64,000 bases of DNA from positions 3,348,001 through 3,412,000 of the forward strand of contig NZ_CP009455.1 of the NCBI RefSeq assembly GCF_000759535.1, given 5' to 3'. Below are positions 50,701 through 59,527 of this stretch, piece after piece. Made by a program: the position numbers and the translations under genes. Position 1 is the first letter of the stretch. Every line of letters starts with the position of its first letter. This DNA is from Pseudomonas cremoricolorata (GTDB lineage Bacteria > Pseudomonadota > Gammaproteobacteria > Pseudomonadales > Pseudomonadaceae). The notes under the pieces were generated by a model, which was given only the letters and a program-made list of their open reading frames with translations, was not told the DNA's origin and did no database searches.

Positions 50701-51404
50701 TCTTCCAGCAGCGCCTGGCCGAGCGTTATCCCTTCACGCTCAGAGCGCCTGACGCGTCGCTGGATGACTTCGAAGCGTTCTTCGGGCCCAAGGGCCGGCT
50801 GCAGCAGTTCCATCAGCAGTATTTGAAGCTCTTCCTCGAGGACAACCTGGAGGCGTTGCAGTCCGGGCAGCAGGGGCAGTCGCTGATCCGCAGCGATGTC
50901 ATCGAGCAATTGGCGCTGGCAGAGCGCATTCGCGAGACCTTCTTCGATCAGCGCGGCAACCTGAGCGTGCAGTTGAGTATCGAGCCGTTGGGCTTGAGCG
51001 CGAATCAGCGCACCAGCTTGCTCGACCTGGATGGCCAGCTGATTGCCTACACCCACGGGCCTGGTCAGATTACCGGTATCGTCTGGCCCAACACGCTGGG
51101 CCAACAGGTGCGCAGCAACCTCACGCTGCTCAGGCAGAACGGCAACAGCAGCAGCCTTGAATACCGCGGTCCGTGGTCAATGTTTCGGTTGCTCAGTCGT
51201 GGTTCGCTCAACGGGCGGACCGCGACCAGCGTGGACTTGAGCTTCAAGACCGGGGACGGCGTCATGCGCTACCGGGTCAACGCGGAAAAGGCCTTCAACC
51301 CGATCACCCAACAGCCGTTCAAGCACTTCCGCTTGCCGAGGGGGCTGTTGCAACTCAGCGCGGATGTGGCCCAGGCCGGGGGTGTGGGCAGTTCAGCGCT
51401 GTAG
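47793..51404 (+). CDS. tssM: T6SS inner-membrane protein TssM (IcmF family)
   Basis: A 1203-aa protein with transmembrane helices at about 20-40, 62-80 and 467-486, a cytoplasmic NTPase-like domain with Walker A GDEGVGKS (138-145), and a large periplasmic part. The C-terminal DUF1215/TssM region (RGPWSMFRLLSRGSLNGRTA) contacts TssJ. Length is normal. It ends the rightward operon. Confidence 0.95.
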   Translation: MNQLWKLLRRCGLPLLTRIGLAMPLLLVLGAVLMLVAIWWLGPLWTWRGQQPLASMAHRSLASLLLILVPLLCWLVVLGTRFRRLQAQNQQASAAELDQVLPLIDAQQAALDQGLAHYLDNAGGRRALYRLPWYLLVGDEGVGKSTFIDRSDQNFSLTRIDKAQKQGKHVQALPYPVHWWVSDDAVIIDPPGAFIRQEGLLKQHGADESTPPPATTARLWQHLLGWLLSNRSERALNGLLLTIDLPALLHASPEQRAALAHVLRARLHEVSSRLGSRLPLYVMLTKLDLVEGFDQLYGSLAPARREDMLGFTFKLDASGSFDAWLDEYDDHYQRMISQLFEQVVDRIDELGSAAARTRLFSLHAQLAGLRPVLKHFLGETLASDRFTTPALVRGVYWSSVAQQGDVLNAFIREAAQPYKTKRPLREGKVSAKPLAYFIRHAFKRVILQEAGLAGDNIRVARRKRQLLWLSASVGGLAVCVVIASWQHYFAINAAKAANVLAKSREYSHYQVDQKIDPTGRNLLEPLDRIRDAVAVFGDYRAAWPAVADLGLYQGHAIGPRVDEAYLSLLSRRFLPALASGVVDAMNAAPPGSEQQMAALRVYRMLEDRRNRRPEWVQDWMARQWQQAFPGQGQLQRDLMQHLQYALAYADTDLSHYRERVVQVQQTLRQVPLPQRVYAGLKQQAQEQLQRGLDLRQQVGPAFDVVYQPASSSARIEEGVLLAPMLTAKGFREYFEPRSRQFAEMAMVDQWALGERAQLDYSAADRQALSERLRSLYSADYIDSWRRGLNAFAIADFRDLDQAVSILQQLTGPAAPLQRLLETVQENTSLSAPARALASGAESQQLASGDVEQQLASTIERAFAGLSGLLQSSAEKPSYYDEMLSAISAVHDYAKAVQTSPDRGKAALQAVHQRFSMTGSDPLSTLQRVATGLPEPLNHQVRKVAEQTARVLNVEALRELERRWDSEVYSFFQQRLAERYPFTLRAPDASLDDFEAFFGPKGRLQQFHQQYLKLFLEDNLEALQSGQQGQSLIRSDVIEQLALAERIRETFFDQRGNLSVQLSIEPLGLSANQRTSLLDLDGQLIAYTHGPGQITGIVWPNTLGQQVRSNLTLLRQNGNSSSLEYRGPWSMFRLLSRGSLNGRTATSVDLSFKTGDGVMRYRVNAEKAFNPITQQPFKHFRLPRGLLQLSADVAQAGGVGSSAL

Positions 51405-52267
51405 GCGAGGGGAGTGGAGGGTGTGCGCTGGGCAAGGCCTGCGCACGTCCTTTCTGAGCAAAGCCAGGTCTTGCTCGAACGACCGACGGTTCATCGCGCT
51501 GGCGCTGGTCAATCGCCGTCACACCCAAAGCATGAAGGCGCTGCAGTGGCCTTCTGGCAGAACAGGGTGGTGGCAACGTTGATGGTGCCGTTCACCTTCG
51601 GTCACGTGTCCAGCACCCACCTCTCAAGATTGACACTCATCAGATTGATCGCTTCGCGCAGCGGTTCACTGATGTTGCTTTGAAGCCCCAGGGTGGTACA
51701 CAGGCCGCCACACATCACCGGCAGATCAAGGCTGTGAGCAAGGCTTGTGCCCCTTCAGAGCACTGCTGAACCTGCGACTTGGTTGCACGGCTGGTTTCTC
51801 GAGGGTCGGGCAAAGGAAGGAACAGTAGGGTCGTTGCGGCAGATTGGTCAGCATCGAAGGGACGAAGCCGCGTTGCTAAAACCAATGCACAGAGCTTCTT
51901 CCGCGCCCATGGATAAACCCGTCGGCGTACACAAGACGCCTCTGAGGGATGCTTCAAGTCGCTTAAAGGCATGCTCAAGTCGTTCTCAGAAAGCTCTTTG
52001 TACGGTCCTGGACCTGCGCCACACAGAGCCCGAAAAATCTGTAGACACACTGTCTAACGATACCTATATTCATTATACAAACTGTAGACATAGCTCGTTT
52101 GCAGCGAGTGGGTGGGTGTCGGCAAGGCTGACAACGCACACTGCTCGACTCGCGGCAATCGGGGCCTGGCCAGGTACGCTCACCGCGCTGCCATGACCCG
52201 CCGCAGGCGCGGTGAAGCAGGGCGTGATGAGCAACAGACGCTAACAACAACACCTCTGGTTCCTGAC
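51405..52267. other. Non-coding or decayed region with an operator-like element
   Basis: No intact gene is seen. A short minus-strand frame (51602-51754) encodes SLAHSLDLPVMCGGLC and NISEPLREAINLMSVNLER, which look coding but have no usable start and no family I recognise; it may be a gene remnant. The part 52020-52110 is AT-rich and carries GTAGAC repeats (listed separately). It is the likely promoter region of the FAD oxidoreductase operon. Confidence 0.45.
52041..52089. promoter_or_regulatory. Putative GntR operator upstream of the FAD oxidoreductase operon
   Basis: GTAGAC-ACACT-GTCTAA (52041-52057) is an inverted repeat with 5-bp spacer, and a further GTAGAC half site lies at 52084-52089. 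The same GTAGAC-N5-GTCTAC element lies in front of the GntR gene (63320-63336), suggesting that this regulator controls both. Confidence 0.5.
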
Positions 52268-53587
52268 ATGACAAAGATGAATTCGCTGCCCGCGGACGAC
52301 AGCACTTGCGGCTGGTATCACCTGAGCAAGGGACGGCAGATCAAAGCGCCGCATAGCGGTCACAGCAGCGCCCGCTGGGTGGTGGTCGGCGCCGGTTTCA
52401 CCGGTCTTGCGGCCGCTCGGCGACTGGCCGAGCATTTTCCCGACGATCAGATCGTGCTGATCGAAGCGCAGGAAGTGGGCTTTGGCTCGTCCGGGCGCAA
52501 TGCCGGTTTTGCCATCGATCTGCCCCACGACATCGGCGCGGAAGATTACATCGGCGACATCGCCATCGCCCGCTCCATCCTCAAGCTCAACCTCAGTGGC
52601 CAGGCGCTGCTCAAACAGTGGGTTGAGCGCTACCAGATCGATTGTCAGATCAAGCACTGCGGCAAGTACCAGGCGGCGGTCGAGCCGCGTGGCATCGCTG
52701 TGCTCGACGCCTATCGGCGTGGTCTGGACAAGCTCGATCAGCCCTATCAGATGATCGATGCCAACGCCTTGCCCGAGCACATCGGCACCCACTTTTACCG
52801 CAAGGCGCTGTTCACACCGGGTACTTCGCTGGTGCAGCCCTCGGCGCTGGTCAAGGGACTGGCCGACAATCTGCCGGCCAACGTCACCCTGTACGAGCGC
52901 ACGCCCATCAGCGAGGTCGTCTACGGCGCCAAGTCGGTGCTCAAGCACGCCCATGGTTCGATCACCGCCGACAATCTGGTACTGACCACCAACGCCTTCG
53001 GCATGAGCTTTGGCTTCCTTAAGGGCCGGATGCTGTCGGTGTTCACTTACGCCAGCCTGACCCGGCCGATGACCGAGCAGGAGCAGGCGCGGCTTGGCGG
53101 CAAGCCCTACTGGGGGCTGATTCCCGCCGACCCGTTCGGCACCACGGTGCGGCGTACGCCCGACAACCGTTTGCTGATTCGCAACAGCTTCAGCTTCAAC
53201 CCCGATGGTCGCGCCAACCGCAAGTACCTGGAGCGCTTCGCCGTGCGCCATCGCGAGGCGTTCCAACGGCGCTTCCCCATGCTTCCCGACGTGCCGTTCG
53301 AATACACCTGGGGCGGCGCGCTGGCGATGTCGCGCAATCACATGGGTTATTTCGGCGAACTGGCGCCACATGTCTATGGCGCGCTGTGCTGCAACGGGCT
53401 GGGCGTTACCCGCGGTACGGCCACCGGTGCGTTGCTGGCCGACTGGCTGGGGGGCGAGCGCAGCGAGCTGATCGACTTCGTCCGCCAGACCCCAGGGCCG
53501 TGTGCCAACCCGCCTGCGCCCCTGATGGCGTTGGGTCTGAACATGAACCTGAAATGGGGGCAGTACCGCGCCGGCAAAGAAAGCTGA
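52268..53587 (+). CDS. FAD-dependent oxidoreductase (DAO family)
   Basis: A 439-aa flavoprotein of the D-amino-acid/amine oxidase (DAO) superfamily, similar in style to PuuB/OrdL-type enzymes. The FAD fold is WVVVGAGFTGLAAARRLAEH and GFGSSGRNAGFAIDLPH is the typical second motif. The C-terminal part WGGALAMSRNHMGYFGELAP completes the domain. It probably oxidises an amine or amino acid to an imine or aldehyde, which the ALDH at 56040 could then handle. The ATG at 52268 was chosen; an in-frame ATG follows at 52277. The start signal is weak. Confidence 0.85.
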   Translation: MTKMNSLPADDSTCGWYHLSKGRQIKAPHSGHSSARWVVVGAGFTGLAAARRLAEHFPDDQIVLIEAQEVGFGSSGRNAGFAIDLPHDIGAEDYIGDIAIARSILKLNLSGQALLKQWVERYQIDCQIKHCGKYQAAVEPRGIAVLDAYRRGLDKLDQPYQMIDANALPEHIGTHFYRKALFTPGTSLVQPSALVKGLADNLPANVTLYERTPISEVVYGAKSVLKHAHGSITADNLVLTTNAFGMSFGFLKGRMLSVFTYASLTRPMTEQEQARLGGKPYWGLIPADPFGTTVRRTPDNRLLIRNSFSFNPDGRANRKYLERFAVRHREAFQRRFPMLPDVPFEYTWGGALAMSRNHMGYFGELAPHVYGALCCNGLGVTRGTATGALLADWLGGERSELIDFVRQTPGPCANPPAPLMALGLNMNLKWGQYRAGKES

Positions 53588-53744
53588 GCGACGCGCCGAG
53601 TCGCTTCGAGCCACGAACAACCCTTGAGAGTCGCCGAGTGATCGCCCGTCCCGCCTGCACGCTCTGCCTGCGTGCTACGTGCAGTTGCGTCAGCGCGACG
53701 CTCGCGTCTGTAACCCGGCACTACGGTGGTAGCAGGAGAAAATA

Positions 53745-55073
53745 ATGACAAACTCTAATGTATCGATCGAAGACGTCCCGATTAACCGCTTTCATCAGTT
53801 GCTCACCGTACGCTCCGGGGGTGGCTCGTTCGTCGACGGCTATGTGCTGAGCATTGTCGGGGTGGCTATGGCGCAGATGTCCGTTGGCCTTGGCCTGACC
53901 AGCTTCTGGCAGGGCATGATCGCCGCCTCGGCACTGATCGGCATCTTTTTTGGCGGCTTCTGCGGCGGTTGGCTGACCGACCGCTTCGGCCGCAGACGGG
54001 TGTTCTTCGTCGGCCCGACGCTGTTCATTCTCGCCTCCCTGGCGCAGCTATGGGTCGAATCGGCCGTGGCGCTGTTCCTGTTGCGCTTCTCCATCGGCAT
54101 CGCAGTGGGCATCGAGTACCCGGTGGCCACCTCGCTGCTGGTGGAGTTTCTGCCGAAGAAAAGCCGTGGCCCGCGCCTGGCCACCTTGACCGTGCTGTGG
54201 TTCGCTGGCGCGGCCACTGCCTACATGATCGGCGAGGCGATTCTGCACCATGGCGGCGATGACGCCTGGCGCCTGGTGATGGCCAGCGCTGCAGTGGTCG
54301 GCGCGCTGTTGTTCGCCTTGCGCCTGGGTACTCCGGAATCGCCGCGCTGGCTGCTCAGCAAAGGCCGCAAGCAAGAGGCCGAACAGGTCATCGCCCAGGT
54401 GTATGGCGTTGGCTTCTCGCTGGCCAACCTGCCGGAGGAACTCAAGACCCGCAGGCTGTCGTTCCTCAGCCTGCTGCATTCCGGTTATGGCAAGCGCATG
54501 CTGTTCGTGACCATGTTCTGGACCTGCTCGGTGATTCCGGTGTTCGCCGTTTACGCCTTCGCGCCGAAGGTGCTGGGCGCGCTGAACCTCAAGGGCGAGT
54601 GGGCGTCGATCGGCTCGGTGGCCATCACCAGCCTGTTCGTGGTCGGCTGCATTATCGCCACGCGCCTGCTCAACACCCTCGGCCGGCGCACCACGCTTTT
54701 GCACAGCTTCTTCTGGTCGGGGCTGGCCTTGCTCGGCCTAGGCCTGTTCAGCGGCGCCTCCGAGCCGGTGATTCTGCTGTTGTTCGGCGCCTATGCGCTG
54801 CTCATCGGCGGTGCCCAGGTGTTGCAACTGGTGTACCCCAACGAGCTGTTCCCCACCGAAATTCGCGCAGGCGCGGTGGGCGTGGGCACTTCACTGTCGC
54901 GGGTCGGTGCTGCCGTAGGCACCTGGCTGGTGCCGATCGGCCTGGACACCTATGGCATTGGCGCAACCATGTACGCCGCCGCCGCAGTCACCTTCGTCGG
55001 CCTGGCGTTCTCTTACCTGCTGGCCCCGGAAACCCGTTCGCTGAACCTGCAACAGGCGGCCTCGCTGGCCTGA
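53745..55073 (+). CDS. Major facilitator superfamily transporter
   Basis: A 442-aa permease with twelve predicted transmembrane segments of the sugar-porter-like MFS group. Marks are GGWLTDRFGRRRVF (loop 2-3), the PESPRWLLSKGRKQEA loop in the middle, and YPNELFPTEIRAGAVG. It sits between the FAD oxidoreductase and DapA-like genes on the same strand and probably imports the substrate of this pathway. Confidence 0.9.
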   Translation: MTNSNVSIEDVPINRFHQLLTVRSGGGSFVDGYVLSIVGVAMAQMSVGLGLTSFWQGMIAASALIGIFFGGFCGGWLTDRFGRRRVFFVGPTLFILASLAQLWVESAVALFLLRFSIGIAVGIEYPVATSLLVEFLPKKSRGPRLATLTVLWFAGAATAYMIGEAILHHGGDDAWRLVMASAAVVGALLFALRLGTPESPRWLLSKGRKQEAEQVIAQVYGVGFSLANLPEELKTRRLSFLSLLHSGYGKRMLFVTMFWTCSVIPVFAVYAFAPKVLGALNLKGEWASIGSVAITSLFVVGCIIATRLLNTLGRRTTLLHSFFWSGLALLGLGLFSGASEPVILLLFGAYALLIGGAQVLQLVYPNELFPTEIRAGAVGVGTSLSRVGAAVGTWLVPIGLDTYGIGATMYAAAAVTFVGLAFSYLLAPETRSLNLQQAASLA

Positions 55074-55133
55074 TCTGACTGACCCTGCGCGGCGTCGCGC
55101 GCGTACCCATGTTCATTAGTCTGGAGATCCAAC

Positions 55134-56027
55134 GTGAAATTCGAAGGCATCTATACCCCGGCAATCACCCCCCTGGCCGCCGATGGCAGCATCGACACGG
55201 CGGCCTTCGCCAACGTCCTCGAGTACCTGGTCGAATCCGGCGTTCACGGCATCATCATCGGCGGCTCCACCGGTGAGTACTACGCCCACACCAGCCAGGA
55301 GCGTATCGACCTGGCCGCGCAGGCCAAGGACGTGCTCAACGGTCGTCTGCCGCTGATCGTCGGCACTGGCGGCATTCGCACCGAAGATGCTGTTGCGTTC
55401 GCTCAGCACGCCAAGGAAATCAAGGCCGATGCCCTGCTGGTCGGTACCCCGCCGTATTCGCTGCCGACCCAGCAGGAAATCGCTGATCACGTCAAAGCGG
55501 TCGACGCTGCCGCTGGCCTGCCGATCATGCTCTACAACTACCCAGGGCGCATGGGCGTGAGCATGGGCGAGGCATTCTTCGACGCCGTGGCGGATGTGAA
55601 GAACATCGTTGCGATCAAGGAAAGCTCCGGCGACATGGCGCAATTGCACCGTCTGGCAATTGATCGCCCGACGATTCAACTGTCGTGCGGCTGGGACGAC
55701 CAGGCGCTGGAATTCTTCGCCTGGGGCGCGAAAAGCTGGGTCTGCGCCGGTTCCAACTTCATTCCACGCGAACACATCGCACTGTATGAAGCCTGCGTGA
55801 TCGAGAAGAACTTCGATAAAGGCCGCAAGATCATGGCCGCGATGATGCCGCTGATGGACTTTCTCGAAGGTGGCAAGTTCGTCCAGGCGATCAAGCACGG
55901 TGTGGCCCTCAACGGCCTGAAGACCGGTGGCGTACGCAAGCCACTGTCCGACCTGAGCGAGGCCGAGAAACAGGCACTCAAGCAGGTCGTCAGTGAGCTC
56001 AAGGCCACCATCGCACAGATCAAATAA
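55134..56027 (+). CDS. DapA-like lyase/aldolase (dihydrodipicolinate synthase family)
   Basis: A 297-aa TIM-barrel class I aldolase. The Schiff-base Lys162 lies in VAIKESSGD, Tyr136 in LYNYPGRMG, and GGSTGE (43-48) is the carboxylate-binding motif. In lysine biosynthesis DapA would be unlinked to catabolic genes, so here a 2-keto-acid aldolase or dehydratase is more likely. The start is GTG at 55134 (GGAGATCCAAC upstream). aldehyde dehydrogenase follows after 12 nt. Confidence 0.88.
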   Translation: MKFEGIYTPAITPLAADGSIDTAAFANVLEYLVESGVHGIIIGGSTGEYYAHTSQERIDLAAQAKDVLNGRLPLIVGTGGIRTEDAVAFAQHAKEIKADALLVGTPPYSLPTQQEIADHVKAVDAAAGLPIMLYNYPGRMGVSMGEAFFDAVADVKNIVAIKESSGDMAQLHRLAIDRPTIQLSCGWDDQALEFFAWGAKSWVCAGSNFIPREHIALYEACVIEKNFDKGRKIMAAMMPLMDFLEGGKFVQAIKHGVALNGLKTGGVRKPLSDLSEAEKQALKQVVSELKATIAQIK

Positions 56028-56039
56028 GGAGCCCGAACC

Positions 56040-57530
56040 ATGGCTCAATTGCTGAGCAAGGCTCAATACGCGGCCATCGCCGCCGACCTGCAACTGCGTA
56101 ACCAGGCGTTCATCGACGGTGAGTTTCGCGATGCCATTTCTGGCCGTACCTTCGTCACCACCAACCCGGCGACCGGCCAGCCGCTGGCAGAAGTCGCTGC
56201 GTGCGACGTCGACGACGTCAACCTGGCGGTCGCTGCGGCCAAGCGTGTGTTCGAGCAGGGCGCCTGGTCGAAACGGCAACCCGGCGAGCGCAAGCACGTA
56301 CTGCTCAAATTCGCCCAACTGCTGGAAGATCACGCCCACGAGCTGGCCGTGCTGGAAAGCCTGGACAGCGGCAAGCCGGTCAGCGAGTGCCAGAACGTCG
56401 ATGTGCCGGAAACCATTCACACCATCCGCTGGCACGCCGAGCTGATCGACAAGATCTACGACGCCACCGCGCCGACCGGCACTGCGGCGGTGACCCTGGT
56501 GGTACGTGAAGCCATCGGTGTGGTCGGCCTGGTCCTGCCGTGGAATTTCCCGCTGCTGATGCTGGCCTGGAAGATCGCGCCGTCGCTGGCCGCCGGCTGT
56601 TCCGTTGTGGTCAAGCCAGCCAAGGAAACCACCTTGAGCGCCCTGCGTGTGGCCGAGCTGGCGCACCAGGCCGGGATTCCGGCTGGCGTGTTCAACCTGG
56701 TGCCTGGTGGCGGGCGGGAAGTGGGCGAGGCCATCGGCCGGCACATGGACATCCCCATGGTCAGCTTCACCGGCTCCACCGACACCGGGCGCCTGTTCCT
56801 CAAGTACGCCGCCGAGTCCAACCTCAAGCGCATCGTGCTGGAGCTGGGCGGCAAGAACCCTGCGGTGGTCATGAACGATTGCGAAGACCTCGATGAAGTG
56901 GCGCAGTTCGTCACCGCAGGCGCGTTCTGGAACATGGGCGAGAACTGCTCGGCGTCGTCGCGCTTGATCGTGCATGAAGACGTCAAGGACCCGTTGCTGG
57001 CGCTGATCGGCAAGCACCTGAAGGATTGGCAGCTGGGTGACCCGCTGGACCCGGACAACCGCCTGGGCGCGATGGTCAGTAGGTCGCACTTCGAGAAGGT
57101 CAAGTCGTATCTGGACCACGCTGCCGAGCGGAAACTGAGCATCGTACAGGGCGGCCAAACCGAACACGGGGTGTACGTGCAGCCGACCATCGTCGATGGT
57201 GTCGCGCGCGACGACAAACTGTTCGTCGAAGAGATTTTCGGCCCGGTGCTGAGCGTGACCAGCTTCACCACCCTGGATGAAGCCATCGAGCTGGCCAACG
57301 ACACGATTTACGGTTTGGCCGCATCGGCCTACACCGGCAGCCTGCGCAATGCGCTGCGCTTGTCCCGTGAGATTCGTGCGGGTGTTGTGACGGTCAACTG
57401 TTTCGGCGAGGGCGATGCCTCGACGCCGTTCGGTGGCTACAAGGAGTCAGGTTTTGGCGGGCGCGACAAGTCGATCTGGGCCCACGATCAATACACGGAG
57501 CTCAAGACCATCTGGATCAACGCTTCGTGA
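56040..57530 (+). CDS. Aldehyde dehydrogenase (PuuC-like)
   Basis: A 496-aa NAD(P)-dependent aldehyde dehydrogenase. Asn169 (LPWNF), Glu268 (LELGGKNP) and catalytic Cys303 (NMGENCSASSR) are all present. The sequence is closest in style to gamma-glutamyl-gamma-aminobutyraldehyde dehydrogenases. It completes a likely operon FAD oxidoreductase - MFS - DapA-like - ALDH. A good terminator follows. Confidence 0.93.
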   Translation: MAQLLSKAQYAAIAADLQLRNQAFIDGEFRDAISGRTFVTTNPATGQPLAEVAACDVDDVNLAVAAAKRVFEQGAWSKRQPGERKHVLLKFAQLLEDHAHELAVLESLDSGKPVSECQNVDVPETIHTIRWHAELIDKIYDATAPTGTAAVTLVVREAIGVVGLVLPWNFPLLMLAWKIAPSLAAGCSVVVKPAKETTLSALRVAELAHQAGIPAGVFNLVPGGGREVGEAIGRHMDIPMVSFTGSTDTGRLFLKYAAESNLKRIVLELGGKNPAVVMNDCEDLDEVAQFVTAGAFWNMGENCSASSRLIVHEDVKDPLLALIGKHLKDWQLGDPLDPDNRLGAMVSRSHFEKVKSYLDHAAERKLSIVQGGQTEHGVYVQPTIVDGVARDDKLFVEEIFGPVLSVTSFTTLDEAIELANDTIYGLAASAYTGSLRNALRLSREIRAGVVTVNCFGEGDASTPFGGYKESGFGGRDKSIWAHDQYTELKTIWINAS

Positions 57531-57577
57531 GCCGAGCAGTAATGGTGCTGTTCTGACGGAGTTCGGCACCGCGCTGA

Positions 57578-57610
57578 CCACTGCCTCGCAAGGGGCAGTG
57601 GTTTTTTTTC
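57578..57610 (+). terminator. Terminator after the aldehyde dehydrogenase gene
   Basis: CCACTGCC (57578-57585) pairs with GGCAGTGG (57594-57601), followed by eight T. Confidence 0.9.
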
Positions 57611-57615
57611 GCATG

Positions 57616-58029
57616 CTACTCAGCTTTCTTGTCGGCACCGTTCTTCAATGCGTTGGCCTTGTCGGCCCATTGGTTAACCCCGGTTTTCAGCACGCTGTAG
57701 CGCTCCACCGAAGAAGCGTAGGACAACACCACATATGCCAACTGATGTTCGATGGCCGATTTCATGACGACGAACGCGGCATCGTCCGGCTTGGCTTTAC
57801 GGATTGCCAGGGCCAACTTTTGTAGGCTATCGGTCAGTTGGTCGGCGGCAGACTGAAAGGCGTCCAGCGACGTGACCAAGGTGGGTGCGTCCTGTTTGAG
57901 CGTATTCACGGCGGCATCGGCGCTGTCGCGGACCTGGCGGAACTCTTCAAGGCTGACGTTGCTGTCGGAAAGAATGTTCTGGATGATCGCGTCCAGTGCT
58001 TTGTCGGTCGATTGCAAGGCAAGTGTCAT
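57616..58029 (-). CDS. Helical protein of unknown function, 137 aa
   Basis: The frame begins with MTLALQSTDKALDAIIQNIL at 58029 and is almost wholly helical and soluble, with heptad-like segments (FRQVRDSADAAVNTLKQD, LTDSLQKLALAIRKAKPD). No signal peptide, membrane segment or known motif is visible. An in-frame GTG at 58059 would add ten residues. It is convergent with the ALDH gene and stands alone. Confidence 0.7.
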   Translation of the reverse strand: MTLALQSTDKALDAIIQNILSDSNVSLEEFRQVRDSADAAVNTLKQDAPTLVTSLDAFQSAADQLTDSLQKLALAIRKAKPDDAAFVVMKSAIEHQLAYVVLSYASSVERYSVLKTGVNQWADKANALKNGADKKAE

Positions 58030-58135
58030 GATGTATGTACCTAGTGGGATTGAGGTCACCTACCAGGCAAAGGTAGCCCCCAAGGTGGGTCAGGCGAAAC
58101 TGACATAAATATCAGTCGCCTGGCCTTGAGGTCGG

Positions 58136-59527
58136 TCAGTTGGGTGTCGCAGCGTCGATCACCTTGCCCGGGTTGAGGATGTTGTGCGGGTCCAGCGCCC
58201 CCTTGAGGGTGCGCATCAGCGCCAGCTCGCCTGGGCTGCGCGAGTAGTGCAGGTAGGCCTTCTTCGCCAGACCGATGCCGTGCTCGGCGGAAATCGAGCC
58301 ACCCAGCTCGGCGATGATGCGGTACACGCAGCGCTTGAGGTCATCCTTGCGCGCCGCGCTCGGCAGGCCGGTGGTGACGTGTACGTTACCATCGCCCAAG
58401 TGCGCCAGCACGTGCAGGCCGAGGTTTTCCGGAAACTGCAGGGCCAGGGCTTCACGTACCTGATCGGCAAAGTGCTCGATGCGCGGCAGCGGCAGCGACA
58501 CGTCGAAATCGATCAGCGTGCTGAACAGCTGAATTTCATCTTCGAATTCTTCACGAATGCGCCACAGCTCGGCGCGCTGGCGCTCGGAGTTGGCGATCAC
58601 CGCATCGACCACACTGCCGCTGTCGAACAGGTCGCTGATCAGCGTCTGGAAGTGCTCGCCGTCGTGTTCGCCGGCGAACCCTTCGACCTCGCACAGCGCG
58701 TAATACGGATAGCTGGCGTCCAGCGGCGCGCGGCCTTGCAGTAACGCGTCGACGTTGAACTGAAAGAACTCCTGCCACATCAGCTCGAACGCCGACAGCG
58801 TGCCGTTGAGCGAGCGGCGCAGGGCGGTGAGGGTGGCGATGACCTGCTCGAAGCTGGCGAAGGCCAGCAGCGCGGTATGGCAGGAGGTGGGCTTGGGCTG
58901 CAGCTTGAGCACCGCCTTGGTGATTACACCCAAGGTGCCTTCCGAACCGATGAACAGGTGCTTGAGGTCGTAGCCGGTGTTGTCCTTGGCGTAGCTGCTC
59001 AGGTGGCTGAGCACGGTGCCGTCGGCCAGCACGCATTCCAGGCCCAGCACCTGGTCGCGGGCTACCCCGTAGCGCAGTGCCTGAAAACCCCCGGCATTGG
59101 TCGACAACGCGCCGCCGATGCTGGCGCTGCCACGGGCGCCGAAGTCCAGGCCAAAGCGCAGGTCGGCCGCCGCGCACACCTGTTGCACGTGCTCAAGAAC
59201 CGCCCCGGCACCGACCTCCAGGGTCATGGCGCCGGCATCAGGCCTGCCGATGGCGTTGAGGCGCTCCAGCGAGACCAGCAGCGTCTGCGCATCGCCGAGC
59301 GTGGCGCTGACCAGGTTGGTGCGTCCGCCTTCGATGATCAGCGGCTGGCGCGCCTCGTTGCACAGCGCCAGCAGCGCCGACAGCGCCTCGGTACTGGCCG
59401 GGCGTGCCAGGCCCAGGGCATGGGTCGGCGTGGCGTTCCAGAAGTCCACTGGCCGCTGGCGCAGCTCGGCGGCGTCGATCCAGCCGTTGGCGCCGACGAT
59501 GGCTTTGATGCGTTCGCAGAGGTTCAT
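58136..59527 (-). CDS. FAD-binding oxidase of the GlcD / D-2-hydroxyacid dehydrogenase type
   Basis: A 463-aa flavoprotein. The N-terminal FAD-binding-4 domain has EGGRTNLVSATLG, GSASIGGALSTNAGG and NTGYDLKHLFIGSEGTLGVI, and the C-terminal oxidase domain has HVLAHLGDGNVHV and the end motif SAEHGIGLAKKAYL with DPHNILNPGK. Such enzymes oxidise D-lactate, glycolate or D-2-hydroxyglutarate. The ATG at 59527 overlaps the aldolase stop by 4 nt, so it belongs to one operon with it. Confidence 0.9.
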   Translation of the reverse strand: MNLCERIKAIVGANGWIDAAELRQRPVDFWNATPTHALGLARPASTEALSALLALCNEARQPLIIEGGRTNLVSATLGDAQTLLVSLERLNAIGRPDAGAMTLEVGAGAVLEHVQQVCAAADLRFGLDFGARGSASIGGALSTNAGGFQALRYGVARDQVLGLECVLADGTVLSHLSSYAKDNTGYDLKHLFIGSEGTLGVITKAVLKLQPKPTSCHTALLAFASFEQVIATLTALRRSLNGTLSAFELMWQEFFQFNVDALLQGRAPLDASYPYYALCEVEGFAGEHDGEHFQTLISDLFDSGSVVDAVIANSERQRAELWRIREEFEDEIQLFSTLIDFDVSLPLPRIEHFADQVREALALQFPENLGLHVLAHLGDGNVHVTTGLPSAARKDDLKRCVYRIIAELGGSISAEHGIGLAKKAYLHYSRSPGELALMRTLKGALDPHNILNPGKVIDAATPN

